A DNA stretch of 64,000 nucleotides, taken from contig OY723307.1 of the NCBI GenBank assembly GCA_963210315.1, positions 1,550,001-1,614,000 on the forward strand, given 5' to 3'. Numbering within the stretch: position 1 is the first letter of the stretch; every line of letters starts with the position of its first letter. This DNA comes from Rhynchopus euleeides. Its lineage: Eukaryota > Euglenozoa > Diplonemea > Diplonemida > Diplonemidae. The notes under the pieces were generated by a model. It was given only the letters and a program-made list of their open reading frames with translations, did no database searches and had not been told where the DNA came from. Both the position numbers and the translations under genes were made by a program. Below are positions 10,275 through 22,900 of this stretch, piece by piece.

Positions 10275-12694
10275 CTAGCTCGTTGGAGGTGTCACCGCTG
10301 TGCTGATGTCTGTCATCTCACGCTTCTCTTCGGCATACTTCCGCTCGCTCTTCCGCTGTGCGGGGGGCGGGCTGTGCGCGGTGAAGCAGGCACAGGTCGC
10401 CATCAGCATCACCACGAAGGCTATGCCGCACAGAATGAGCGCGATAGCAACCCCCTTTGGGAACGAGTCATCGGGTGGCTCCGCCGTCCCGGCCAGCGGT
10501 GTGTACAGCGAATCCTCCGCGGTCACCAGCACCAGAACCCATGCGTAGCTCTGGATGACAGCTGGATCCGCATCCCGCAGGAAGGACGCCTCCACAAAGC
10601 ACCGCGTCCCATTCGAGAGATGCAGCAGCGCCGACATCATGCCGCCACCCGATTCCACACCCTGCCCGGCTAAGCCCTCCAGCACCAGCCTGGCACTCTC
10701 CGCCACCGCGGTGTCACGGGACTCCTCTGCCTTCGGAAGCCCCTGTGCCGTGCCACCCGGAGCGGGTGCAGCACCGGGGTAGGCAAGGAGAGACCCGGTG
10801 CCCACATCCATCAGGTACACAGATGCCCCCACGCCGAAGCGGTGGAGCATGGCGCTGAGGTGGGACACGGTGTAGTCGGCACCCCACACGCCCATAGAGC
10901 CTGTGAGGAAGAAGTCACCATCATAGGCGCGTTTGACGAGGGAGACGCCTGTGCTGCCGTCGACAAAGGGGTATGGCTGTGTCCACGCGACGCTGTCGCC
11001 CGACATCCCGAGCTGCCCGGGGAGGCGGAACCACGCCTTCTGCGACACGTCAAACTCCGGGTCGTGCGACAGGGGGGCGCCCCCCGCGTTGTCGCCCTCC
11101 CAGAACCCCGTGCCCCCGGTGCAGCCGGTGTCGGGGCTGCAGGTGTGCCAGAGGTGCAGCGTATCGGAGTCGGGCTCCTCCGATCGGCGGTAGCCGATCA
11201 CCTCGCCCCCGTCAAACCCAAAGTAAAGCCAGGACAGCTCTGTGTAGACCAGCATGGCGCTCCGGAGGGCGTCCTGCAGGAGGGTGCGCTGTGCGGTGTT
11301 GTTCCAGAAGAGGGTGCCGCAGGTGGTGCACCACCCGTCATGCAGGTTGCCCATGTTGTACGCCGTGTCGAGTGAGGTGATGGCTGCCAGGGCGGCGCCG
11401 AGGTATACCCGGGTGTGGCGTGTGAACAGCGTGATGGCGCACAGCCTGTAGTCCTGATGGGCAGCGAGGACCGCGGAGCGGCAGGCCCCGTCGCTGAGGC
11501 ACCCCGAGGGGGGGATGTCCACCTTGCGCAGCGCCCCGTCCTCTGCAGAGGACACCACCACGACCCAGCGGGGCCCCGGCAGCCCGATGGCGTCGTAGAC
11601 ATACCGCTCCCCGTCGGCAGTGGCTGTGCCCTGGCTGGCGGTGGTGGCGAGGGCGATCCAGTCGGCAGTGCTGTTGGTGAAGGCGGGGTGCTGTGTGACG
11701 GCGGCAGTGCCGATGCTGCGGATGAGGGGGTCAGTGGTGTCGGCGAGAAGTGTGATGTCGGCGCCCTGCGGGGCTGTGCTGGAGGCAAGGAGGTGTGTTG
11801 CGGTGTCGATGACAAACAGGCGTGCGTCGGAGGCGTTGCCTGCGGTGGTCAGGGCGAGCTCTGCGAGCATGTCTGTGAGGAAGGTCAGCTCGTAGTCCGC
11901 AGCGAGCACACCCAGGGTGGTGCCTGCAGAGTTCTTGACGAGGCGGGAGACGGTGACACCCAGGACGCCCCCAGTGAAGGGGTAGGGGTCGGTCCACGCG
12001 TTCTGCCCCGCCGTGCCCCCCAGCGCCCCGGTGTACCACGGGCGCACCTTCAGGTCGTACGCCTCAGAGTAGAGCAGCACAGCCGGGTCGCTGCCTGCCG
12101 AAGTGGAGTACGCCTCCAGCCGCCCCGCCTTCGTCAGCAGGCGCACGATGCTGCCCTCAGGCAGCGCAGGGCGGGAGGGGTTCACAGTCGCCCCAGCGTA
12201 GGCACATGTCTGGTTCGTCTCGCAGGGCCACGATCTGCGCAGCCCGATAAAGCTGTTCGACGCCGCGTCGCCGTAGTAGAACCAGCTCACAGAGGTGAAG
12301 AGCGACATCTGGTAGAAGAAGTGCTCCAGAAGTGCATTCTCATAGCGCGTGTCCTTCATGTCGGTGTTCAGGATGTTGTGCGTGAGCTTCAGATTGGTGG
12401 ATAGGATAGCCTGCAGGGGACAAGGCGTGCGGGCCGAGCACGCGTCACCCGGATCATACCGCAGGGCCCTCGTCCAGCACATCCCCGACCTGCTGCTGCA
12501 CGCTGTCTGCCATGCACAGCCGGATGTCCTCCGCAACCTGCGACAGCAGGAGTGCCGGCACCACAGGCACCCACACAACATACCATGTCCATCTGCTCCT
12601 GGCAGGCCCTGCTATCTGTAATGCATTGCCCTGCCCCGGACGTCCCGCACGCGGCAACTGCAGCGACAGCCCACCACCGCCACATCTGTGGCAT
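10275..12694 (-). CDS. Tandem-Cache receptor-like membrane protein, paralog 1 (three exons)
   Basis: Exons 12694-12584, 12537-12460 and 12410-10275, all phase 0, give about 774 residues. Exon 1 encodes a signal peptide (MWRWWAVAAVAACG) and a Cys-containing stretch; exon 2 is a 26-residue helix (VAEDIRL...EGPA). The long exon holds two Cache-like sensor modules: the first contains WFYYGD, RPWYTG, WTDPYPF and LAADYEL; the second contains GWCTTCG, WLYFGFD, WTQPYPF and WGADYTV. A transmembrane helix (GVAIALILCGIAFVVMLMAT) is followed by a charged tail of about 45 residues without a known domain. The two introns are only 46 and 49 nt, and two introns found in paralogs 2 and 3 are missing. The start could be 12694 or 12685; the second matches MWR of paralog 2. 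Ligand and output are unknown. Extracellular sensing is inferred from the Cache fold. Confidence 0.85.
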
Positions 12695-12895
12695 GTGCTG
12701 TCATGCGAGCCTCTGCAGGGCGTGGGTGCACTGCCTTCCAAGCAAGCAACGCAGCTGGACTCACAGGGGCAAACCAAGCATTGGGCATGGGTGGGTGGGG
12801 TCGGGGTACCACACTTCCATCGGGCTTCATATCCAGTCATCTTGCGTGAGTTTAACGGGCGAGCGTGTGAAGACGGCGTTGCCGCGATGTTTTTT
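12695..12895. other. Short spacer upstream of Cache paralog 1
   Basis: Presumed 5' region of the minus-strand Cache gene. No motif beyond ordinary mixed sequence was recognised. Confidence 0.35.
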
Positions 12896-13041
12896 TTACA
12901 CGGTTTGCCCCCCGGCAGGATCCCGGGAAACCCCGGCCGGGCCCGGAAATTCCGGGCCCGGGACCGGGATTTTGAAATCCCGGCCGGGATCCCGGGGAAA
13001 TCCCGGCCGGGTCCGGCCGGGGTCCGGCCGGGAATCCCGGG
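12896..13041 (-). repeat. CCCGGG-rich dispersed repeat, copy 1 (reverse orientation)
   Basis: Begins CACGGTTTGCCCCCCGG and continues as dense palindromic CCCGGCCGGG and GGGATCCCGG words. The same terminus, read in the opposite sense, ends the copies at 15377-15466 and 15584-15708. The interior is almost entirely self-complementary. Confidence 0.75.
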
Positions 13042-15376
13042 GGTTCTCAGTCTCAGGTCGCTTGGACCGAGGTCATCTCAGACCTATGGCTTTCAGTCCC
13101 AGTTTCAGATTCAGACCTGCTGATCCAGAACCGCACCCTCTCCTTCCACACCAATTGTATCCACTGCTCATGGGTCCGAGTGACGACGATAGCAATGACG
13201 ATGGCTCCATAGCAAAGATGGCTACCACTGTCAAAGCTCATCTGGAACAGAAACTGTCCCAGATGGAAGTCTCCTGTATAAATACAGGGTTCGGGGTTAC
13301 CACGAGTGTAACGCAGATACGTGCAGGTGTGTCAAGAGAGTGTGCAGCTCACAGCAGTTCCGCATCCTCCTCCTGGTTGCTGAACTCCACAGTCCTAGGA
13401 CGACGAAGAGGACGACGAGGGTCGACGTAGGCTTATCTTACGCTACGGCAGGGGTGGACTCAGCCACCCCGGGGGCAGGTTGAACAGGTTGTGTGGTTCC
13501 ACTGATCAACATGTAGGTCGGCCTGTCTGATAAGACTCAGCCACCCTGCGGGTCAAGTGATTACAAAAGGGTGCCTATTTGACCAAAAGGCAAAATTTCC
13601 TCCCGCCATGCTCCCGTACCACAGAGGCTGTTGTGTTTTGCCTCTGTGTATGCGTACGTTTTGCGATGACGGGGTGTGGAACCTGGCGTAGACCGAGCTA
13701 CAACCAGGAACCAACGGCCCAACTCGGCGCCGTGGGTCAATTTTTGTGAAAAGGCCTTGACCAGAGGCATCCCCCTAACACTAAATTTGCTCTGTTTCAC
13801 CTGAACCGACCAACCAGGCACCGTGAGGAGGCATCAGAGCCCCTCGTGGACAGCCGCAGCACCCTTCCTTTACTAACGTCAGGTTCACCACTAGCACGAA
13901 GCATCACTGTTTTACGTCAGGTATAGCAAATGCCCACCCAAGGAAGTCGAGGAGTTTGAGCCGTTGGAAGTTACCAGAGGGACAAGCAAGAGGGATCTGC
14001 AAAGCAGTGATGTCTGTTGTACCCTTGGACCACATTAAACTCAAACTGAACCCTCAGTCGTCCTTGATCGCCCGACAAGGTTCCTTTCAGCTTTCTAACA
14101 GATGGGTACCGCAACTGTCCAACTATCTACAGACTCACATCCCAGAAGGTGCAGTCCAGGTTCCACAGAGCAAATTAAATGTTAGCATTTCTGCACAACT
14201 ACCGGTACGCAAATCGCAGCGGCGGTGGAAGTGACTGACTCGAAAACGGCGAGGTATCAGTCTTGACGCTGGAAAATTCCGTTCGGAAATACCAAACACA
14301 TCCACAGAAAGTGGAAGGAATGGGCGCCAAGATGATGCGAACGATTTTTGGGGGGAGGAGGGGGGGGACTGCTCTGTATCGTGATACCCGTGAGGGTAAC
14401 CAAATGCAGAACAGGGAGGCACAGGCGCACACACGAAGGCAGCACACAAGTGACAAGTGGCAGGATTACAAGTGGCAGGAAACAAGATTGCTGCTCAACC
14501 ACGGTGTCCATCAGGAACCACGTCGCTGTGTAGTGCACTCCAGAGGGTTGCCCTCTGCACCACCTCATGCCGACACACCAAACGCCCTCCCTTCGAGGCG
14601 AGGACACCGGGAGGGGAAGCCCGGGTCGGCGCCCTCCCTGAGGTCCTGCTGAGAATTGACGGTCTCGGGTTCAAAACCCGCTCAGGTGCTGCGTCGTCGA
14701 CACAGTGCCTGGGATCTGGTTGCGGCAGTCGACATCCCAAACAGGGCGCCCATACTCTGTGCAAAGTACACCCGGGCGAGGCTCCCCTCGGGGGAACACC
14801 GTCGGGAGATGTGCTCCGCGCCCGATTCTGGGTTGTCCGCGAGGTACTGTCGCATGGAGCCTGCGTGACAACATAGGTGGTGGTTCGATTCCCAGAACCT
14901 GGGGAGGATATCCTATGGGATAACCTCCACGGAATGTTACTTCTCCCGTTGGATGTCCTGCACCAATGTGGAACCCTGCAGAAGACACGCGAGAAACAGA
15001 GAGGGATATCCCACGGATATCCCGCTCTGTTACCTCTCTGTTCCCTCGGGTACTCCGAGAGAATGCCACCCCCCCTCGGCCTGGGCTTGTGACACTGGCT
15101 GGGCTGCCTCTTGTACAGATCGATGGAGTGAACGCGCTGGGGTATTGCCAGGTACTAGCTTCGGCAAACTGCGCAGAGTGGGTGGCCCTCCAGTTGTGCT
15201 GGGAAGAGGTGGAGGGGTCACCAACATTGTGAGGCGGCTCATTTTTCAGCATTACTGAGCGAAAAGTGTCACTGCGCTTTGTTCGGCACTTGCTTTGGTT
15301 TCTTTTTGCGTTGACGCTTCCACACTCACACTCCTGCTGATGATGGTGTCGTGAGTGAGGAGCACAAGGGCACGAC
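13042..15376. other. Intergenic DNA with two tRNA-like B boxes
   Basis: No gene with convincing family resemblance. GGTTCAAAACC at 14668-14678 and GGTTCGATTCC at 14882-14892 both match the internal RNA polymerase III B-box consensus. The first sits in a small stem (CGGG/CCCG), but no complete cloverleaf could be drawn. A hairpin at about 14995-15045 has arms ACAGAGAGG and CCTCTCTGT and contains GGATATCCC words like those of the foldback element at 15975. A frame at 13956-14234 (plus) is open but unrecognised. Confidence 0.4.
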
Positions 15377-15466
15377 TGGGTCCCGGGATGACCCCGGGAT
15401 ATCCCGGGGCCATCCCGGGATTTCCCGGCCGGGCCCGCCCGAGATCCCGCCCGGGGGCAAACCGTG
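15377..15466 (+). repeat. CCCGGG-rich dispersed repeat, copy 2
   Basis: Starts GGGTCCCGGGATGACCCCGG and ends GCCCGGGGGCAAACCGTG. It shares both ends and the internal GGGATATCCCGGGG block with the copy at 15584-15708 and the 3' end with the inverted copy at 12896-13041. Confidence 0.75.
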
Positions 15467-15583
15467 AAAAACTAATGACATCGGGTGGATCGCAAAGGGG
15501 AAGGGGGCAACGGCAGCGTGCAATATGCAATGTGCAAAACTCTCAAGTCATCTTACCACCCACCTACACCTGACCCCGGGGGG

Positions 15584-15708
15584 GTCCCGGGATGACCCCG
15601 GGATATCCCGGGGTCATCCCGGGATCCCGGCCGGGAAATCCCGGGAATCCCGGAATTTCCCGGAACCCGGCCGGGCCCGCCCGGGATCCCGCCCGGGGGG
15701 CAAACCGT
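15584..15708 (+). repeat. CCCGGG-rich dispersed repeat, copy 3
   Basis: Same beginning (GGGTCCCGGGATGACCCC) and end (GGGGGGCAAACCGTG) as copy 2, with a longer palindromic interior. Copies 2 and 3 are in direct orientation only about 120 bp apart. Confidence 0.75.
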
Positions 15709-15974
15709 GTTTTTTGCCAGAAAAACTCACCGCCCGAACTGTAATTTTTGTGTGTGAAGAAGAGAAACATAAATACGGGCACACTGTGCCGGACTGGGTG
15801 GGCACCACAACCACAACCATCCAGAAGAACGAGAGGGGCAGAAGAACGAACAGCGTTTGGCCATCCTCCGAAAAGGTGTTAGCACCCTCCGCGAACACAT
15901 ACCCCCGTGTGCGAGCTAGCTAACGCTTTGAGTGGGTGATCCTGAAGCCCCTCCACTCAAACCGGCATCCAGCA

Positions 15975-16526
15975 CACGGTGGCCAGGATTCTGTGGGATA
16001 TGAAAACGGGATATGCCGGTGGGATATCCCACGTCTCAAAGTGACATATCCCGCGTTTTGGAAAAACCATATCCCGCCGGGTAGGGGGTCATATCCCCCC
16101 CGGGAGATGGGGGCATCTCCCGCGGGATATGGGGTCATCTCCCGTGGGATATGGGGTCATCTCCCGTGGGATATGGGGTCATCTCCCGCGGGATATGGGG
16201 TCATCTCCCGTGGGATATGGGGTCATCTCCCGTGGGATATGGGGTCATCTCCCGCGGGATATGGGGTCATCTCCCGTGGGATATGGGGTCATCTCCCGTG
16301 GGATATGGGGTCATCTCCCGCGGGATATGGGGTCATCTCCCGTGGGACATGGAGTCATCTCCCCCCCGGGAGATGCCCACATCTCCCGCGGGAGATGCCC
16401 CCATCTCCCGGGGGGGAGATGACCCCCCACCCTGGCGGGATATCAAACCCGCGAGGGAGACCTCCCCCGCGGGATATCCCACCGGGATATCCCGTTTCCA
16501 TATCCCACAAAATCCTGGCCACCGTG
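15975..16526. mobile_element. Foldback element with 22-bp tandem repeat core
   Basis: The arms 15975-16030 and 16471-16526 are inverted copies of 56 bp with about 53 matches, beginning CACGGTGGCCAGGATT. Between them lies an array of roughly eleven 22-bp units (ATGGGGTCATCTCCCGYGGG plus AT, about 16107-16350), flanked by more GGGATATCCC and GGGAGATG words. The array is open in several frames only because 22 bp is not a multiple of 3; it is not a gene. The structure fits a foldback (FB-type) transposon, whose defining feature is long inverted arms with internal tandem repeats. No clear target duplication was found. Confidence 0.8.
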
Positions 16527-19500
16527 CACGACACCCCAGATGCAGTGGTCTAACTGCCTCTCTTCTCTTCTGGCGGTTGCCCGGGTGCAGCCTCCCCTAA
16601 AAGCCTGAGAATGGGGGAGCAGCAGCCCTGAGGGACTCTAGATAACACCCGGATGAAAACGGATACTTTATGTTTCGGAAAAAAAGGTGGGGGGCCCGAG
16701 GGGCACCGCTCTGCTGTTCTAACGATTTGCCAGATCAGGCCCCGCCCTTTTGTTGCATCGGGAGGAAGGTTGGGAAAGAGGCATGGCTTTCCCGCCTCCC
16801 CGCCATGCGGTGAAGTGTAGAGAGAAAACAAGCACAGCCCTGCATGGGTGCCTTTTTTTCGCACTCTCTGTGTCAGTCACAATGTGTGTCGCACTGTGCC
16901 ACTTTATTTATTTCCAGCCGGGGTTTGAAAGAAAAGAACTCGCAAAGCGGGGCAGCCCCTCTTGTGGGGGGGACGAAGGGTGGTACTGTTGCTGCTGTAG
17001 GGGTGACGCACTTCCCCGGGACTCGCAGAGAAAACCCCGATCCAGCAGCGCCGTTGTAATCGGCAACCAAAACAACCCCGCGATACTCAGATGCATGGGG
17101 GGCGCGAGGCGGAAAAGGCCTTGCTCTCTGTGCAATACTGCGGCATGTGTGTGGCATCCTATTTTTTTGCTTCGGACAGGTCCGCCTGTTCTGCCCTTCT
17201 GAGCGACTACCCCAACTATTGCCCCTTCTTTTCACCGAGAGAACACCAATTTGCTTTGTGTTCTGCCCATAAAAAGCAGGACGACAGATGAGGGGGCAAG
17301 GGCCTCCGCCATGAAGTGCAGAAACAAAAGACGATATCACCCCCTGACGAAATTCGGTAAACCACACCAGGCACACAGGTTCTGGCACAGAAGGCGAGCG
17401 GGGCATTCCCACCTCACCCTCGCCCCCCCACTCCCCTTCCCAGCCTCTGCGTTTGCATTTCTCCTAACTTTAAAATGAGCATGCGTTGATCGGATACGGC
17501 CCGATTCAGCCACACGCGCATGAGCACATTCGTTCCTCCGGAAACTCTGTGATTCATCACATCGGATGGGGTGGGGGTGGTGGGGGAAAGAAATATACAT
17601 TGTTTTTTTTCGGGTACGCGCTCGAGGCCCCACTCCCTCCTCCCCGCAGCTTCTCGAGTCGGAGAAGCTTTGCTGCGTTGCCCCCCCCCCCTCCCCAACC
17701 CCCCAGGCTTTTCTTGCAACTGCGGAGGGATGGGTAACCCACACCTACGATACGGCGACGCCCTTTCATTGACAGTTGTGCCACAATGAAACACTGTGAG
17801 GTCCAGCCTCTGAGAGGGTGGAGCTGGTAGGGGGCGAGCCTCTAGAAGAGGAGCTGCTGCCTGCCCCCCTTCGTTGTGACACAATGCAAAGAGATGTGTC
17901 AACACGTCCGTGATGGGTATTAGCACCTGGGGGGGGGGGGGGGGGCGAGACCTGCCAGTGGCCAGCGAGTGGCAATGCAGGAGAGTCATATAGAGCGGCA
18001 GAACCCGGAAGAAAAAGGGAAAAGAGCAATCGAGCGCAGCGGGGGGGTGGGGGGAGGGGGGATGATTGGTTGGTTGGTTGTTGTGGGGGTGAATCCAGCA
18101 CAACGTAACACACGCCTTTTCACTTTTTTTTGCAGCAGTTTGGAGAAGACGCCGAGTGCACACGCATATAGATGCTCTCTTTGGCACAACCTCCACCGCG
18201 CATGTGACTGCTTTGTTACGTTGGGGCACCTCCTGATTTGTAAAAAGAAATCGGCATTTTCTCGGGGATATGTCCCCATCTGAAACCAAAAAAAACATCC
18301 CTCTCAGCACCGCGTGGTGGGGGCTTCGACACACCCCCGCCCCCCCCCCCCCCTCATTGAATGCCACGGGGCACATCGCAGATGGGGTGGAGGTCAGGCC
18401 AGGCGGATGGGCTACGATCTGGAGAGAAGACGGAAATCACAACCACACGCCCTCTTTGCTCAGCAGATGGGTATCCGCTGAGAGTCGGGGGAGGTGGGGT
18501 GTTTACGTGGAGAGATGGAGGGGGTTGGGGGAGGCAGTGTAATGTAATAATTATGCTTTAGCAGCGGGTGTACATCTCGCGTCCAGAATCACACCCACAC
18601 CTCAAAATCAAACAGGATCCGCTTCGGGATTAGGAATGTGGGGGGAGGGGGTGGGCGGTACTTCCACGACATGGGGGCTCCTGTCAAGTGTCAAGTCACT
18701 AAAAGATGGCAAGGGCGGGCAGCGCTTTCGCTTTTTTTGAGGGAGGGGGGGGGGCAAACGGTAAAGGGATATCACTCCACATAGCAAGGCTTGCGAGGGA
18801 GTTGTTGTGCCCTGTTTTTTTGCCTGACTTGGTTTCTTTGTTGACGCGCTAGCAGCAGCCCCTGTCTTCTGTTTAGCCAAAATAATATCGAGGAGCAAGC
18901 ACAACACACACACACACACACACACACACCCACCCTTTTTATTGATTTCACGTGTCAGTGTTTGACTTTTTCGCAACTTCATTTCTTCCTTTTTCTCCCT
19001 CTCCGACCCCACCCGTGACACCACCAGGGTTTAGCTAGCCCTGGTCCGATTATCCCCGGTTCTTCGCTGAAGAGACGCGGCCGGGGGGAGGGGTACGAAG
19101 AGTACGCGTCGAAACCGGTGTCACGTCGTGTTGGGGAATCCTTCGGGAGTGCGATACTGAAGGGGAGGTGCTACTGCCCGTGCAGGGCGACACCGCCTTA
19201 AAACTTTATAACCACACACACACATACCCAACAGAGAATACGGAGCGGAGGACGGGGGGGAGGGTGGACAGGCAACTCACAGGAGTCCGATCGGAGGAGG
19301 AACGCATTGGGGCCACAGCACGATTCCTTCCACAGGAGGAAACAAAAAGACCTGAGCCCCGCGCAAGGTGTGTCGGTTTTGAAATCATCTGTGTCTGGCG
19401 TGCTGTGCTGAATCATGGTGGTGCAGAAAAGCTCTGCGAAACAAGGCCGTGGTGTTGGAGAATGTGGGTTCTGCATTATCGAGATTGATAAATGTGTTTA

Positions 19501-19977
19501 CTGCTGTGCTAGGGGGGAAGTGTGTGGGGGAGACGATCTGTGCCCGCTGGATCAAAGAGAGGGAAACGCCAGTGGAAGGGGGAGGGGGGGGGCAAGGGCC
19601 ATTCGCCGTGTTTGTGGGAAAGCGGTCCACACACACGTGAATCTTTTGTCGCAGACTACGGGGGCCTTCGCTACCAAGTGTGACTGAGTGAGAAAAAGTG
19701 AGCTCCAGCCCACTTCCCCTCACTGACTGACGAGCTGTGACGAGCAGTGACTGGTAGCGAGGGCCCCCTACGAGTGTAAAACAAAAAGAGCACCATCTTG
19801 GCACAATCACACACAGACACACGTGTCTCTCTCTGTTTCTCTGGGTGTTCCAGAGATAACAATATCCAGCACAGGCACAGAAAGTCGCAACACCCACCCC
19901 CTCCTTTCCAGCAGCAGGGCGGAGGCACCGCCGACCAAACATTTTGTAATCATCCCCCTGCCCCTGCAAACTCGATT
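16527..19977. other. Long intergenic stretch, no gene recognised
   Basis: Contains G/C runs near 17687-17698, 17930-17945, 18045-18060, 18341-18353 and 18745-18754, GGTT repeats at 18067-18078, and a CA microsatellite at 18903-18928. The many overlapping frames are low-complexity and share no motif with known families. The last few hundred bases should hold the 3' untranslated region of the second Cache gene. Confidence 0.4.
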
Positions 19978-22900
19978 TTACATCAGAATTGCGAGGGCGA
20001 TCCCGGCAACCAGGAGCAGGGCTGAGGCAATTGTGTTTGCCCCAGCGGCGGTCTCAGGAAGGTCGTACAAGTCTGTCTCAATCGACACCATCACCATAGT
20101 CCACTCGTACCCAGGCGTGGTGTCGGCGTTGGTGTCGCGGAGAGGCACGGCATCAACGATGTAGTAGGGATCAGTGTCCTGAATGAGCACGCTGTAGACA
20201 TAGTCAGTGCGCAGCGTCGCCCTCACTGGGTAGATAGCCTTCGCACTCTTCGACACCTTCACATCAGTCGACTGTGGAGCGTGGTGTGGGTGGTGGTTGC
20301 ATCCAATGTGTGTCGCCCGAGCGTCCGGGCCGGTTGGGCCACTTGCTGGAGAGTGCCCCTCTGGGAGGCAAAGCTCTCAATAGTGCCAAGCAACAGAGTC
20401 AAACGAGGCGCATGGTGGTGCAGTAGGGCCACAGTCAGTAGCGAGCCTCTCATGACATACCTGTTCGGCCTTGATCAAGTTGGTGCCGGACTTCACTGCA
20501 ATGTCCCTGTTTGCTGCGATAAGGTTGCCCGAGTTGTCCATGATGTACACCACAGTCGATCCGGGGACCTCGAAGTTAACGAGGTAGTCCTTCAAGAAGG
20601 TGAGCGTGAAATCTGCCGCCCAGACACCGAAGAAGCCCGTGCTGGAGAAATCACCGCCGAAGCCCTTGCGAGCGAGGGTCACGCCGAGGTCGCCGTCGCC
20701 GAAGACATACGGCGCTGTCCATCCAACCTGCAGAGGGGAAAAAATATACAGGGGTGGCAATGACTTTGTTTTCCCGCACAACAGGCTCGGGCAAGAGGAT
20801 CGGATAAATTGCCTGGATGGCTGCAGCGCTGCGTGCGGTAAAACATGTGCAACCGTCATCACACCCACCCCACACACAGATGCACATTGATCTTTCTGTT
20901 TAGTGCAGATCGAACCGACCGCACTCTCACGGCGCCTCCACTGTGCACACGTCACATACCTTGTCGTAGGCGAGGCTGGAGCCGGTAGTGTACCAGGTGC
21001 GCTCCCACCACTTGTTATCGGCGATGTTCTCCACAACAGTGCGTGTGCCCGAATCCGTCTCAGTGAAGAATGTGGTGCCGGAGTCTGTGCAGTACCCGGA
21101 ACCTGCACATGTGATCCACAGCTGCTTCTGGTTGTTGACGCGGCGGTAACCGACGACGCGCCTGTTGTCGCCGCCGCCGTTGTCCAGCCCGACGTACAGC
21201 CATGCCAGCTCCGGGAACACATCAAAGACATGGCTGATGTGGTTCTTGAGGTTCGTCCGCTCCGTCGTGTCGCTCCAGCTCAGCTTGCCGCAGGTGGTGC
21301 ACCACCCGGAGTGCAGGTTGCCCATGTTGTACGAGTTGTCCAGCGTCACCACCGCAGCAACAGCAGACTCCAGACGCTTCACCGTCCTCTCCTGGAAGTA
21401 CTGAATTGTGCTGGCTCTGAACTGCGTGTTCGCACGCATCAGCTGCTGGCGGCATGAGATCGACAGCACGCACAGCCGCGTGGAGTCCTGCTCCACCGGG
21501 TAGTAGTCAGCCTCCGACGATGCAATCACCACCACCCAGCGCGGGTCCAGGATGCCGATTGCATCGTAGAAGTACTTCTGCGAGTTGTATGTGAACTCGC
21601 CCCGCTGAGACTTGCTGATGAGGTCCGTCCAATCAGCTGTGTTCGACCCGAAGCCGCTGTGCGCAGCAAACACAGCCTGCGTGGCAGAGTTGATGATGCC
21701 CCCAACCTGTGCGGTGGTGCGGACAGCGTTGTTGACGTGCACCGCCTGCCCCAGGCTGTTGGCCAGAATCTTCTTGTCGTGTGTCACAATGAACTTGACG
21801 CTGTTGCCCTGCGCCGACACCTGGCTCAAGAACTTATCGAGGAAGGTCAACTCATAGTCAGCAGCGAGCACGCCCTGCAGCGCACCTGCCGAGTTGACCA
21901 CCTTGCGCGCCACCGTCACACCGAGCACCCCCCCTGTGAAGAGGTAAGGGGCTGTGAACACGTTCTTCACTGTGGTCGCGTCCCTCGCACTGGTGTACCA
22001 CACACGGTCCTTCATGATGTAATCCGTCTGTGTGTAGAGAAGACTGACGGGGTCACTCCCGCTTGTAGTCGATGTGGTGTATGCCTTCAGCACGTTGCTG
22101 GTGTCAGACAGGACACGGATGATCGTATTCTCCTGCACGGTAGGGAGTGGGCTTGCCGTCGTCGTCTTGGCGCCATAGGAGCAGTTCTTGTGCAGCTCAC
22201 AGGCGAAGGGGCGCCTCAGACCGATGAAGCGCCCCGAGGCCTCGTCGCCGTAGTAGATCCAGTCCGCCTCAATGAAGAGGTTCATCTGGTAGTAGAAGTG
22301 CTCCAGCAGTGCCCCCTCGTACCGTGTGTCCGACATGTCGGTGAGGAGGAACCCATCCTTGAACTGCAGACTTGTCGCCTCGATAGCCTGCAATGGAATG
22401 ATGGGGGGTGGTTGCGGCATCCGGTCCCGCTTCTACACAGAAAGAACACAGAGTATTGCACACAGAACTATGGCGCCCCACATATCCTGCTTGTGGGAGC
22501 CGAGAAGCGTGAGGAGAAGCAGGCCAAATGACCTGCCACTTTGCTGTGCAGTCTCCCGCCCTGGGTGACTGTGGGAGAATCACCTTCACCCAAGGTGCTC
22601 TTTACACTGTAGATAAATCGAGCTCTATTAGCCCCGAGTTCACACCCCCTCACCCTCCCTGTGCATCCCACAGGGCACAAACACCTGAACCGAAGAGGCA
22701 CGGCAAGGCCCGATCGTTGTCAATGCATACCGCAGGTGCAACGCCAAGGTTATCCTCCGAGTCACCCTGCAGGCGGTCGGTGAACCGCTGCCTGATATCC
22801 TCGGTGATCTGTGTGGGTGGAGGCGTGGTGTCGAGAGGGGACGTCAGGCTGGTGTGATGGCGCTGTGTGGGTCTCGCAGGATCGGAGCGGAAATCGTACT

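Noticed and set aside
14668-14892. tRNA genes
   Set aside because: Only B-box and a short T-arm-like stem are visible; no acceptor stem, D arm or anticodon arm can be formed.
15936-16600. Plus-strand frames of 97-205 residues with GVISRGIWGHLP-like repeats
   Set aside because: They are the 22-bp tandem repeat core of the foldback element, open in several frames at once.
17414-18376. Minus-strand 320-residue frame
   Set aside because: It is low-complexity, crosses several G/C homopolymers, and shows no domain or splice context.
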